NCBI GenBank assembly: GCA_028641055.1
Contig: CM054061.1
Coordinates: 31,421,523-31,485,522 of the forward strand
DNA: 64,000 nt
Direction of reading: 5' to 3'
Source of the DNA: Alopecurus myosuroides
Lineage: Eukaryota > Streptophyta > Magnoliopsida > Poales > Poaceae
In this document: piece after piece, positions 9,664 through 19,887 of the stretch
Layout: each line of letters starts with the position of its first letter
Position numbering within the stretch: the stretch's first letter is position 1
Notes under the pieces: model-generated
What the model was told of the DNA's origin: nothing
Seen by the model: the letters and a program-made list of their open reading frames with translations, nothing else
Databases searched by the model: none
Position numbers and translations under genes: made by a program

Positions 9664-12353
9664 ATGGCCTCCTCGCCGTCGTCACCGACCCGCGCCGCCA
9701 TCGACGAGCTCGTCAGCGATCTGGATCCGCAGCCGGGATCGCAGAAGCACGCCGGCGGCGAGCCGGAGAAGACTACGGCTTCCGCGGCGGGCGGAGAAAA
9801 CACTTCCGCCGCCGCGGACATTGCGACATCAAGCTCCGCAGCACCCCCTCCGTTCATCCCAACGACGGCGAGGGTCAAGATCCATTCCCGTGGCGATGAG
9901 CGCTTTGCCACCGGAGCCAACAACGGAACAGAAATTGTCGGCAATTGGAGTCCGAGTAATACTTCTCTCGTCCTTCTTCGTCGGATGTCAAAGGAGGGAT
10001 CCATAGTTAAGGGCAAATGGCGAATCTCAAAAGATGAACCCGAGCCCAAGCCAGAAGTCGGAGAACGCGTCATCCTTACCTCTCATGTTGCGAGAGGTAT
10101 GGGTTTTCCCCCTTCCGCCTTTTTTCTAGACGTCCTTAACTTTTATGGCGTTCAACCACACAATATTTCTCCGAATTCCATCCTCTACTTAGCTAGTTTC
10201 CAAGCCCTTTTCGAAGGATATCTCGGGTTAACACCTGACCTAAATTTCTGGCAATATTGCTTTGAGGTAAAGCATAACATCACAAATGGCATTTCGCCCA
10301 TTTGCGGAACCGTATCTTTCATCCTCAGAAAATTTAGGGAGGAATGGTATCCAAAAATAGAAATGCCGGAACCTAACCAATCTTGGCTAGGTTCTTTCTT
10401 TTATCATCAGGACATTCCATTCCCAGGCAGGGCAACCGGGGTTCCTCCCTTTGTTAATTCTGCCGCTACTCCTCGCGAGAGTTGGACAGCCGCAGTAGGG
10501 GAAAATTTGCGAGAAAACCTGATGAAGATAAAGCGGCGCATCGCCAAACTCTCTTCCTCTCAACCTTCTTTGGTTGGGAAGGATACCGTTATGTGCTGGT
10601 TTGGACGCCGAATCCAACCTCTCTCTTTTCGTTCTCGACTCCTTTGCGAATACCAAGGGCCAGAAGATAGCATGAGAGGAACAGATAAGGCCTTTACCAG
10701 AAAGGATTTTATAGGACGACTTCACGAACTGGTCGCCGTCAGTAGTCAGATTGAGGAAAGTCTGGCGATTTATCACGTGGAAAATCTGGTCCCTAAGGTA
10801 TTTATCTTTCCTTGTTTCCACGTTTTTCTTCAGATTATCTTCTCTCTCCGCTTTTTAACATATTGTTAACTCCTTCCCAGTTTGATGAACTTGGAGAAAA
10901 TGATCTTGCTTCCGACGCTGAACTCAACAAATTACATGCCGAGTTTCACAACAATCGGAAGCGCAAAAGACAATCAGATACCGGAGAGGAATCTATTCCC
11001 CACCTGGACGATATCCGGATAAAAGAAGAACCATTCGACGAACTCGGATATATTCGTCCGGAGGCAAAGAAATTCTTTGTTCCTGCGCCTCTGATTCGCC
11101 CTTGGCCACAAAATGGATTAGTTATTCGCAATGATATCGCATTTTCGCCTCGTCAGGTTATACACGATGGCCTTCATCACGTTGGAATTCTCTTCGCGGA
11201 ATATGCCAAAGAATTCAACGAGGTCTTGATCGATTTGCGAGAAATGAGCCAGGTAATACTTCTAGCCCCCAAGCATTAAGTTGAAATATGAATTCTTCTT
11301 AATGTTTCTTCATATGCCTGTTCAAACTTAAGCATCTGGCTTTCATTTCCATGTTCTAGCATTCCGCGGACGCCATAAACTTGGAAGTTTTTAAGAAGCT
11401 TAGTCTCAAGAGCAGAGAAGTAAAAACCCTTCAATCTGTTATTGAGTCTAAAAGCAACGAACTAGCGTCATCTCAGCGGCAACTATCAAAGGCCACCGGT
11501 ATTTTATTTTGTACCATTTGTTTTCTCTGGAGAATTCTTCGGAATTGTTTTGTAAACTCAAATTAATTTTTGCCCTCCAGCTGCTTTAAACAAAGCCAAC
11601 AAATTAGCAGAAAACGCTGTCCATGTTTCTCAGCTTCGTGAGGAAAACTCAAACCTCCGAAAGGAACTTCTGAAAGCTCAAGAAGACCTAGAAGCCAGTA
11701 ATCTGGCCCTTGGGATTGCTCAATCCAAGGCCTCTTTACAGGCAGCGGAAGACAAATCTGTTATCAATGATTTGGAAAGTATGCTACTCCCGCGCATGAA
11801 AGAAGGCGACGAAATTGACAAGGTTCTTGGTAAGTTAACTTCTTTTTACCAATATCTTGATGTCTTATTTCTTGTATCGTTCCATGTAACCTTTACTTTT
11901 GTCGACAAAGCAGGAAATTTTCCAGGAATTTCTCGGACTGAAAAGATCCGGGCCTTTGGGGAAGTGTGGAATTCAATCAGGAATGCAGGAATGCAGCTGA
12001 TTAATAAATTCCTTCCCACAAGTACTGTATGCTTTTCGGAAGTCTACCGACTTCCGGGTGCCATCACAGAAGTAGCAGAATCGAAAGAATCCATCCTTCG
12101 TTCTGCCGCACGAGGTGGTGCACGCATGGCACTTGGCCTTATGCGTCTACATTACCCTAATGCCAGATCTTGGCGCGTAGCATCCGGTATCCCTCAAGGA
12201 TATACAGAAGCGCAACGAAATGCGATTTTTGATGAAGTTAAAGGGCACGCTTCCAAGATTGCCTCTATGGTCAACATTTCCATTACTTATCCGGAAGAGG
12301 AAGTGCCCGCAGCCCCCGAGAATGATAGCAGTGATGAAGACTCGGATGCTTGA
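9664..12353 (+). CDS. E1 antisense accessory gene, PF04195-like, five exons
   Basis: Predicted exons: 9664-10797, 10881-11252, 11360-11498, 11581-11829 and 11914-12353, all with GT/AG borders and pyrimidine-rich acceptors. The frame stays open within each exon. The protein starts with an Ala/Ser-rich leader, then a conserved block (SHVARGMGFPPSAFF, YGVQPHNISPNSILYL, EGYLGLTP) matching the 'putative gypsy type transposon' family PF04195. Basic and charged coiled-coil exons follow, then a tail with GGARMALGLMRLHYP and an acidic DSSDEDSDA end. It lies antisense between pol and the 3' LTR, like the antisense gene of maize Grande elements. Its function is unknown. It seems intact here, unlike in E2. 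Confidence 0.8.
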
Positions 12354-12954
12354 GGGAATACACTCTACCCGAATGATGGATGTGTATAAGAGCATTTTTA
12401 CAATGCAATTCATATTGTAATGCTTCTATGTCATTTGTCGAAACAAGAACTCCGCCTTTTGCAATTTTAAGTTTCTTGCAAAGTTTTTCCGGGTTTGACT
12501 GTTCCTTTATCTTCTAAGTAATCTGGCAACTGTGTTTTAACTGCTCTAGTGTTTAAAAATGGCTCAACTAGCAATATGTATCGTCATGTCGAGTAACTGG
12601 GGACGAACCAAATAGTTTTAAAACTCAAAACATGGATCATGCTAGAAGCATTTTTACTGACTAGTTTCAGTAACCCAACACATACACAATCAGATAAAAT
12701 TTAGAGAAAACAAGGAAGTGCTTTGAAACTTGGGCACGCAGGCACAATCCGAGTTTCCTTTAACCTTTAACAGGCCGAATCATTCAGCTTTTAAACACCG
12801 AGCACGTAGGCACAATTCGGGTTAACATTGAGTATTTGTAAGATCATTGGGAAATAGATGAGGCGGAAATATTTTGTACTTATAATGAAATATGAATGAC
12901 AACATTCCGACAACTTTATTTCATGGTCTCAAAGATGTTTACATAGAAATTGAA
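12354..12954. other. Convergent 3' region between E1 antisense gene and pol
   Basis: About 600 bases with no coding frame, where the two transcription units converge. AT-rich stretches (near 12410-12425 and 12860-12900) could hold polyadenylation signals for both strands. A short imperfect direct repeat (GCACG.AGGCACAAT) occurs at about 12733 and 12804. Nothing else is recognised. Confidence 0.5.
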
Positions 12955-15900
12955 CTAAGTATAGAAGGGACGTAATTGCTGGATACTCCAAGGCCTCTTT
13001 GTCTCTCCTAGTTCATCATCTATTTTTCTCTTTCTTTTGAGATTCGGCTTCTCGGGATCATCCTCCGTATCTCGAATGTCGACAAGATAGTATGATCCAT
13101 TCTTCATGGCTTTACTGATGACAAATGGTCCTTCCCATATTGGGGCCAATTTGTGCTTCCTTTGCTGCACCAATCTCAGCACTAAGTCACCTTCTTTAAA
13201 AGAACGATGCCTGATTTTCCGACTATGATAACGTCGTAAACCTTGCTGGTAGATGGCAGATCTTTGAAGCACAAGTTCTCGTTCCTCTTCTAAGAGATCG
13301 ACGACATCCTGTCGTGCTTCCTCGGCATCTGAGTCGTCAAAATTCTGCACTCTTGGGCTATCATGGATCATGTCCGTTGGAAGAATAGCTTCCGCACCAT
13401 AAACTAGGAAAAACGGGGTTTGCTCAGTTGACCTATTTTGCGTCGTTCGAATACTCCATAACACGGAAGGTAGCTCTTCTACCCACGCTCCAGCTGCTCT
13501 ATGGAGAGGAGATTCGAGTCTTGGGCGTATTCTTTGCAGGATTGAACTGTTCATTCTTTCAACCTGTCCATTGGATTGCGGGTGTGCCACAGATGCAAGA
13601 TCTAAGCGGATTCCCGTTTGTTGGCAGTATTTTGCCAACTCCCCAATGGAGAAATTTGTCCCGTTATCAGTTATTATGCTATGTGGGACGCCATACCTCA
13701 TTACTAAATCAATAATGAAATTTCTGGCAGTTGCGCCATCCAGCTTTTTGATGGGTTTAGCCTCCACCCATTTTGTATACTTATCTACCGCTACGAGTAG
13801 ATGTGTATGTCCACCTCTTGCCGTTTTGAATGGTCCCATCATATCTAGCCCCCAGACCGCAAACGGCCATGTGATAGGGATAGTTTTAAGTGCTTGGGCC
13901 GGCAAATTGGTCTGCTTGGCGTAATATTGACATCCTTCGCATGTATTCACTATGCGTTCGGCGTCTGACTTGGCTGTTAGCCAGAAAAACCCCGCCCGGA
14001 ATGCTTTTTTGACTATGCTTTTTGATTGAGCATGATGTCCGCAATCGCCGGCGTGGATTTCTTCCAGTATTTCTCTTCCTTCTTCTGGTGAAATACACCG
14101 TTGAAAGATTCCGGAAGTACTGCGTTTATACAAGTGGTCGTTGATCACCACGTATCCTTTGCACCGACGCTGTATTTGCCTTTGCAAGACTTCGTCTGCT
14201 CCTTCCGGGTACTTCTGATTGACTAAGAAGTTTAAGTATGGGATTGTCCAATCCGGTTTAACGAGCATGACCTCGATTGATTCAGATGCCAGAGGGTAAT
14301 CAACGTCTCCACCTTTTATGGATGGTTCATACAAGTGCTGGACGAATACCCCTGGTGGTAAAGTTTTTACTCTCTCTGATCCCATGCGGGCTAACGCATC
14401 CGCATTCCAGTTTTCCTCCCTTTTTATGTGAAGGACTTCGAACCCGAAGAAACAGATGGCGAACTCATCCACCGTCCTCCGATATTCGGCCATTATAGGG
14501 CTTTTCGCGTCCCAGGTTTGGTTGAGCTGATGCTGTACCAAATCCGAGTCTCCATAGCATAAGATGCGTTTTACCCCTATTTCTTTTGCAATATGCAAGC
14601 CATGAAGCAGAGCTTCGTATTCTGCCACGTTATTACTGGCTTTGAAGTGTATTTGTAGTACGTACTCCATTGTGTCTCCTTTGGGAGATTTTAGGACTAC
14701 GCCAGCCCCAGCTCCTTCCTTCATCTTGGATCCGTCAAAGTGCATGATCCAGTACTCGGATTCTGGCATCGGTGTTTTTTCCATTGCTTCTGTCCAGTCG
14801 GCGACGAAATCTGCCAAAACTTGGGATTTTATTGCCGTCCTTGGCTGGTACTTAATGTCGAAGGCTGCCAGCTCGATGCCCCATTTAGCTACTCGGCCGG
14901 TTGCCTCCGCATTGTTTATAATATCCCCTAGTGGTGCTTTACATACCACTGTTATGGAATGCCCTTGGAAGTAATGGCGCAGTTTTCTGGATGCAAAAAA
15001 TACGCCATATGCCAGTTTCTGGTAGTGCGGATACCTTTGTTTGGATTCGGAAAAAACTTCGCTTATGTAATATACCGGATGTTGATCTGGTATGCTTTGT
15101 TCTTCTTTTGTCCGCTCTACAACGATTACCGCACTAATAACCCGACTTGTAGCCGTAAGGTATAATAACATGGGTTCTTCGTCTTTTGGAGATGCCAAGA
15201 TGGGAGCGTTCATCAAGGTTTCCTTTAACTGGGCCAACGCTGCATCAGCCTCTTCTGTCCATTCGAAATTGTCGGATTTCTTCAGCAGCTTGTAGAGTGG
15301 TAAGGCTTTATCCCCCAGCCGACTGATAAATCTGCTGACGGCTGCAGCGGAACCCGTCAATCTTTGGACATCTTTTACACATGTAGGTTTTGAGATGTTC
15401 AAGATGGCCTTGATCTTTTCCGGGTTAACTTCTATTCCTCTGTGGGAAACAATGAAACCCAGAAGTTTTCCTGAGGGAACCCCGAATACGCACTTAGATG
15501 GATTCAACTTCATCTTGTAAGTGCGCAAGTTTTCGACCGTTTCTCGCAAATCCTCAAGGAGTGTATCTTTTTCCTTGGTTACGACATCGATATCGTCCAC
15601 GTAAACATGAACGTTTCTGCCAATTTGACTATGCAAACAGCGTTGCATGCAACGCTGGTAGGTTGCACCTGCGTTCTTCAGGCCAAAAGGCATGGTTATG
15701 TAATAGTACGTCCCACACGGGGTTATAAAAGAAGTCTTGATTTGATCTTCTTTTTTCATGCGTATTTGGTGGTACCCGGAGTATGCATCCAAAAAGCATA
15801 AAAGCTCGGAGCCTGCAGTGGCATCTATTATTTGATCGATTCGCGGTAATGCGAACCTATCTTTCGGACACAACTTGTTCAATCCTGTGTAATCTATACA

Positions 15901-16188
15901 CATTCTAAGAGCAGTGGTGTCTTTCTTCGGCACTAATACCGGATTTGCGGACCAATCAGTATGGATTACTTCCTTGATGAAATCCGCTGCTAAAAGCCGG
16001 ATAATTTCCTTGCCAATAGCCTTCCGTCTTCTTCCGTCAAATCGACGGAGACCTTGTTTGACGGGTTTTGATCCGGGAATAACCTTGAGTTGGTGCTCAG
16101 CAAGTTCCCTGGGTACGCCTGGCATGTCAGCTGGACACCAGGCAAAAATATCCCAGTTCTCACGGAGGAACTTGATGAGCTCGCCTTC
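12955..16188 (-). CDS. pol: E1 Pol: RT, RNase H, second RNase H, integrase
   Basis: Single open frame of about 1075 codons after the UAG at 16189-16191. The first Met is at 16125. Reverse transcriptase contains FLDAYSGYHQI and the catalytic YVDD (15592-15603). A first, Gypsy-type RNase H follows. A second, archaeal-like RNase H begins at MHFDGSKMKEGAGAGVVL and keeps the D-E-D-D residues (DGS, AEYEAL, GDSDLV, NADALA). Integrase has an HHCC zinc domain (HAGDCGHH, CEGCQ), the DDE core (GLDMMGPF, TDNGTNF, NGQVERM) and a C-terminal WEGPFVI segment. No frameshift or nonsense codon is seen, so it is potentially functional. Production probably requires reading past, or splicing out, the UAG. Confidence 0.93.
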   Translation of the reverse strand, partial: EGELIKFLRENWDIFAWCPADMPGVPRELAEHQLKVIPGSKPVKQGLRRFDGRRRKAIGKEIIRLLAADFIKEVIHTDWSANPVLVPKKDTTALRMCIDYTGLNKLCPKDRFALPRIDQIIDATAGSELLCFLDAYSGYHQIRMKKEDQIKTSFITPCGTYYYITMPFGLKNAGATYQRCMQRCLHSQIGRNVHVYVDDIDVVTKEKDTLLEDLRETVENLRTYKMKLNPSKCVFGVPSGKLLGFIVSHRGIEVNPEKIKAILNISKPTCVKDVQRLTGSAAAVSRFISRLGDKALPLYKLLKKSDNFEWTEEADAALAQLKETLMNAPILASPKDEEPMLLYLTATSRVISAVIVVERTKEEQSIPDQHPVYYISEVFSESKQRYPHYQKLAYGVFFASRKLRHYFQGHSITVVCKAPLGDIINNAEATGRVAKWGIELAAFDIKYQPRTAIKSQVLADFVADWTEAMEKTPMPESEYWIMHFDGSKMKEGAGAGVVLKSPKGDTMEYVLQIHFKASNNVAEYEALLHGLHIAKEIGVKRILCYGDSDLVQHQLNQTWDAKSPIMAEYRRTVDEFAICFFGFEVLHIKREENWNADALARMGSERVKTLPPGVFVQHLYEPSIKGGDVDYPLASESIEVMLVKPDWTIPYLNFLVNQKYPEGADEVLQRQIQRRCKGYVVINDHLYKRSTSGIFQRCISPEEGREILEEIHAGDCGHHAQSKSIVKKAFRAGFFWLTAKSDAERIVNTCEGCQYYAKQTNLPAQALKTIPITWPFAVWGLDMMGPFKTARGGHTHLLVAVDKYTKWVEAKPIKKLDGATARNFIIDLVMRYGVPHSIITDNGTNFSIGELAKYCQQTGIRLDLASVAHPQSNGQVERMNSSILQRIRPRLESPLHRAAGAWVEELPSVLWSIRTTQNRSTEQTPFFLVYGAEAILPTDMIHDSPRVQNFDDSDAEEARQDVVDLLEEERELVLQRSAIYQQGLRRYHSRKIRHRSFKEGDLVLRLVQQRKHKLAPIWEGPFVISKAMKNGSYYLVDIRDTEDDPEKPNLKRKRKIDDELGETKRPWSIQQLRPFYT

Positions 16189-16194
16189 CTATTT
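16172..16194 (-). promoter_or_regulatory. In-frame UAG between gag-pro and pol (E1)
   Basis: Gag-pro ends in Lys-UAG (stop at 16191-16189) and the same frame continues as Glu-Gly-Glu-Leu-Ile into pol. The context TAGGAAGGCGAGCTCAT is identical in E2. Candidate mechanisms are stop-codon readthrough, or use of the TAG/G as a splice acceptor, as for the pro-RT intron of Ogre elements. Confidence 0.65.
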
Positions 16195-19100
16195 GTCAGT
16201 CATCCCAGTCCCTACGACGACGAATTTTGTCGGGTCTTTGGGATCTAGGATTACCTGTCTTGTATTCTCGGACGCCTTGAAGCTATCTGTTGGCTTCCGA
16301 GTTTCTTTTCCTGCCGGCATTTCTTTCGGCGATACCTCCTTGGCTAATTCCTTCAGTTCCTCCTTTGCTATAACTCTCTGAGCGCAAAGAGCGTTTTCTT
16401 TCTCCAACTCATTTGCCAGCTTGAAATCACCGGCTATGGTGATTACTCCTCCTTTGGGTCCTGGCATCTTCAGCTTGTTGTAAATATAGCAAGATCTTGC
16501 CATAAATTTGGCGAAAGCCGGACGTCCGAGTATTGCGTGATACACGCTTTCGAACGGCACTACTTCGAAGGATACTTTTTCCTGCCGGAAGTGATCTTTA
16601 TCTCCAAAGGTGACATCTAGGGAAATTTCTCCTAGGGATCGTGCTTGCCTGCTAGGAACAATGCCATGGAAGCGTATATTGTTGTAGTTGAGCTGGGACT
16701 CGGAGATCTTCAAGTGCTTCAGTGTATCCAGATACATTATATTGATGCTGGATCCTCCATCCATCAGCACTCTTCTTAGCCTAGTGTTTTGAACAATAGG
16801 GCTTACAACAAGAGCTTGTGTGCCGGGTTCAGGGATATTTCCGGGATGATCAGACTGATCCCAGATTATCGGTGTGTTGGAGTACTTCAAGAATTTTGGG
16901 GTCGCAGGAACAACTGCGTTTATCTCCCGAAGTGTTCTTTTGGCCACCTTTGCTGACGGGGTTGCTAGGAAAGTTAGCATTGCTTCTCCATCAACTCTCG
17001 GAAATTTGGGTTCGCCTTTTCGCTGTTGTTCCTGGATTTTGTCATCAGTGTCCGATTCACTGTCTTCTTTTTCAGCTTCTGGCTTTTGTTTGGCAGGTTT
17101 CCTTTTGGAACCCTTCCCCTTATTTCCGGATCCTGCATTGCCTTTCATATGCTTGTTTAGCCGGCATTGCGCGTTTGTGTGGGTTGGTTTCCCAAATTGC
17201 GAGTGGTGGACGCAGGGTTCCGACTTAATTCTCTCCCATTCTTCAGGAGTGTAATTAATTGGATCTGGACTGCGGCCTTTCCACTTGTTCACCTTCTCTC
17301 CTCCAAAGGCTATGTTGACCTCCTTGGGCTTTGTTGTTGACTCCAGAGTTCCTTTTTTGTCAGAACGAGGGGTTTTCTTGGCGAGTATTAGTGACTCAAT
17401 ATTGCCTCCTCTTGCTCTGATATCATCTTCGGCTGCAGCATGCTCATTAGCGGTTGTAAGCATAGATCCGAGATCTTTGTGCTGTTTAGAACCAACCATG
17501 AACGGTACGAGTCCGGGTTTTAGGCCATTGACGAAAGCATGCATTGCTTGTACGTCAGTTACTCCAGAGCAACTATTCTTCATTGCAGTCCATCTGGAGA
17601 TGAAATCCACGTATGGTTCGTCCTCAAATTGGGTGCAACGGTTCAGCTGGTTGATGCTATTTGGGCGTTTGTATGTTCCCCGAAAATGCTGAGTGAATAC
17701 TCTCGCCATATCATCCCAACTGTCGACAGTTCTTGATGGTAAACCATTGATCCAATCTCTGGCTCCGTCTAGCAACATTAGGGGAAGAAACTTGACAGCT
17801 TCCAGATCTGTCCCATTGTTGATTTGGACGGCTGTATAATAATCTGAGAGCCAGGTATCCGGGTTTGTACTGCCGGTATACTTTTGGTAGGTTGGACCAA
17901 CTTTGGCGAAGCCAGAATGCAGGGTTATCCTTCGGATCCTGTCAGTAAAACACTTAGGACCAAAGTATAGATCATCCTTTTCTGCTCTATCAATGTGTGC
18001 AGAATATCTCCCGGCTGAATGGACACAAGGGGATCTGCTCCTTTCTTTTCCATTGTTGCGCGGACGCGCTTTTCCGAGGTTATCTCTATCCCTTCCGTGT
18101 TCACGTCCTTTAGGCGGAGTTCTGCTTCTATGCCTTTCCTTATCCTTAGGAGGTGTCCGGGATCTTTCACGTCTGTGAGGTATATCATATCTTCCAGCTT
18201 TTTCAGCTGGGTTTCTCGGAGGTGGCATTATTTTGCCGTCATTCCGGTGTTTGTCTTCCCGATCACGTGGTTTATATCCATCTTTCGGGAGATGAGGTCC
18301 GGTTCTAGACGCTGCGTCCCGGTTGTCGGTGTTTTTCTTGTCTTTTCTCGGATCCTCTTTTTTATCCGAATCTCCGGGTTCTTCCGGTCCAGGTGCTCCA
18401 GCAGCGCAAGTAGCTGTTTTGCAGAGGGCGGAATTATCATGCAGCCTCCCTGATCGCTCTTGGCCTCGCTGTTGCTGCTGTAATGCTTTTCCTAGGAAAG
18501 CATACACCCCTTGGAGTTTTTCCCCGTTGGAGTACAGGTCGTTGTTTAGGATGGCGAACGCTGCTTCCGCGTTTTCCGCTGCGGTTTTGTATATTGGTTC
18601 GCCCTTGGCATCCTTGCCGTTTAACTGCTTTTGCCAAGATGGGTTATAAAACCTTTCTTTTGGCGGCGGTTCTTCCGGTCTTGCGATTCCGGGTAACCTA
18701 GTAGGTTTTAAGGCAGATCTATGCTTTCTCTCGTACTCCTCTATTTCTTCCTTCATGACTTTGATGTCATTATGGGTTTGTTGGAGATGTTGCCGAGATC
18801 TAAGCAGATGTTGCTGTTGCCGTTGAAAAGCTTGTCTTCTGGCTTCCAGCATCTCAGGGGGTTCATCTGGTCCCACTGGTGTTTGTAATAGCTCTTGCTC
18901 TTCCAGTTCTGTCATTGGCGGAGCAGTGATTTCCTTAGATTTCTTTTCCGCTGGCTTTGTGCCGCTAACATCTCCAACTTCCAGGTTTTCATCAGCGAGA
19001 TCGGCTGATTTTTTCTTCCGGAGTTTGTATTGGAGTTTTTTAGAAGCACGGTGCTTTTTCTTGGAAGAGGGAGGTTTTTTGACAGGCTCATCTTCTGTCA

Positions 19101-19887
19101 TCTCCTTAACATTGGGGAATATCGGAGAAGTTTCTCCGTCTTCTCTCTCTTCCACTGGCGGAGGGGTTTTAGGGCTTTCCTGGATGTCGGCACCCGTTGT
19201 ATCAGCTGGTTTTGCCATTAGCACTTCATGGAATCCCTCTTGAAAGGACTTAACCTTTCTTACGAAGGCATCCTCGTCTTCGTCTTTGGAGTCGAAGTTA
19301 TCCGATCCGGTTTCCGACTCCAATCTCGCCTCAATGGCGGCAAGCACGGACTCTGCTTCCGAGTTCATCGTCTTGTTGACGGATGTCGGATCTTCCGCCT
19401 CTTTGACGGGTGTTTCTTCTTCCGTCTCTATGACGGGTAGGTTGTTATCTGCCTCTTGCACGGGATTTCCGTCATCCGTGTTTTTAGCGATTTCGGATTG
19501 CACCATGCCGATAAAGTGTGTATCACTTTTTTGTCGGCGATCTGAGCAGAATCCGGCATCATAGTCGTCTTCGACTGGGTATAGGGCGGGTGGGATAAAT
19601 TTGCTTCCACCGCAAAACCCCATTGCCTCTGCAGTTAGTCCGATAAAGATGTTAGCAGATCCGATCGGTAACACGCAGGCACTTACCAGGTGGTTTTGCG
19701 CCGGTATGTAGGATCCGTTGTCGAGGAAGCACCCGACATCGTCGTCGAACTCCAGGCTTCCGACGGTGATCGATCTTCCAATTCCGCCGAGTATCCCAGA
19801 TCGGAATTTCACGCCTGACGTCGTTTGCCCCACGGTGGGCGCCAACTGTCGACACATCGTAGTAGTTTTCATAGACGGGGGTGCCAT
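16189..19887 (-). CDS. gag-pro: E1 Gag-protease polyprotein
   Basis: Long open frame ending at the UAG. It is open upstream across the primer site into the LTR, so the AUG chosen is the LTR codon at 19887, the likeliest in the transcript. In order: a Met-poor N-terminal segment; acidic and coiled-coil stretches (Q-rich near 18700-18850); an Arg/Ser-rich SR-like block (about 18020-18190, RSRTPP repeats); the gag core (WLSDYYTAV, W..GLPSRTVDSWDDM); a Cys-X2-His-X7-His-X4-Cys zinc knuckle (CVHHSQFGKPTHTNAQC); and a retropepsin with MDGGSSIN (about 16741-16770) and AILGRPAFAKFM. It would form the particle, bind RNA and cut the polyprotein. The true start is uncertain. Confidence 0.85.
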   Translation of the reverse strand: MAPPSMKTTTMCRQLAPTVGQTTSGVKFRSGILGGIGRSITVGSLEFDDDVGCFLDNGSYIPAQNHLVSACVLPIGSANIFIGLTAEAMGFCGGSKFIPPALYPVEDDYDAGFCSDRRQKSDTHFIGMVQSEIAKNTDDGNPVQEADNNLPVIETEEETPVKEAEDPTSVNKTMNSEAESVLAAIEARLESETGSDNFDSKDEDEDAFVRKVKSFQEGFHEVLMAKPADTTGADIQESPKTPPPVEEREDGETSPIFPNVKEMTEDEPVKKPPSSKKKHRASKKLQYKLRKKKSADLADENLEVGDVSGTKPAEKKSKEITAPPMTELEEQELLQTPVGPDEPPEMLEARRQAFQRQQQHLLRSRQHLQQTHNDIKVMKEEIEEYERKHRSALKPTRLPGIARPEEPPPKERFYNPSWQKQLNGKDAKGEPIYKTAAENAEAAFAILNNDLYSNGEKLQGVYAFLGKALQQQQRGQERSGRLHDNSALCKTATCAAGAPGPEEPGDSDKKEDPRKDKKNTDNRDAASRTGPHLPKDGYKPRDREDKHRNDGKIMPPPRNPAEKAGRYDIPHRRERSRTPPKDKERHRSRTPPKGREHGRDRDNLGKARPRNNGKERSRSPCVHSAGRYSAHIDRAEKDDLYFGPKCFTDRIRRITLHSGFAKVGPTYQKYTGSTNPDTWLSDYYTAVQINNGTDLEAVKFLPLMLLDGARDWINGLPSRTVDSWDDMARVFTQHFRGTYKRPNSINQLNRCTQFEDEPYVDFISRWTAMKNSCSGVTDVQAMHAFVNGLKPGLVPFMVGSKQHKDLGSMLTTANEHAAAEDDIRARGGNIESLILAKKTPRSDKKGTLESTTKPKEVNIAFGGEKVNKWKGRSPDPINYTPEEWERIKSEPCVHHSQFGKPTHTNAQCRLNKHMKGNAGSGNKGKGSKRKPAKQKPEAEKEDSESDTDDKIQEQQRKGEPKFPRVDGEAMLTFLATPSAKVAKRTLREINAVVPATPKFLKYSNTPIIWDQSDHPGNIPEPGTQALVVSPIVQNTRLRRVLMDGGSSINIMYLDTLKHLKISESQLNYNNIRFHGIVPSRQARSLGEISLDVTFGDKDHFRQEKVSFEVVPFESVYHAILGRPAFAKFMARSCYIYNKLKMPGPKGGVITIAGDFKLANELEKENALCAQRVIAKEELKELAKEVSPKEMPAGKETRKPTDSFKASENTRQVILDPKDPTKFVVVGTGMTDK
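19828..19844 (-). other. E1 primer binding site
   Basis: TGGCGCCCACCGTGGGG lies two bases inside the 5' LTR, beginning with TGG as expected for pairing to a tRNA CCA end. E2 has the same sequence. It is translated in the open gag frame as part of RQLAPTVG. Confidence 0.88.
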
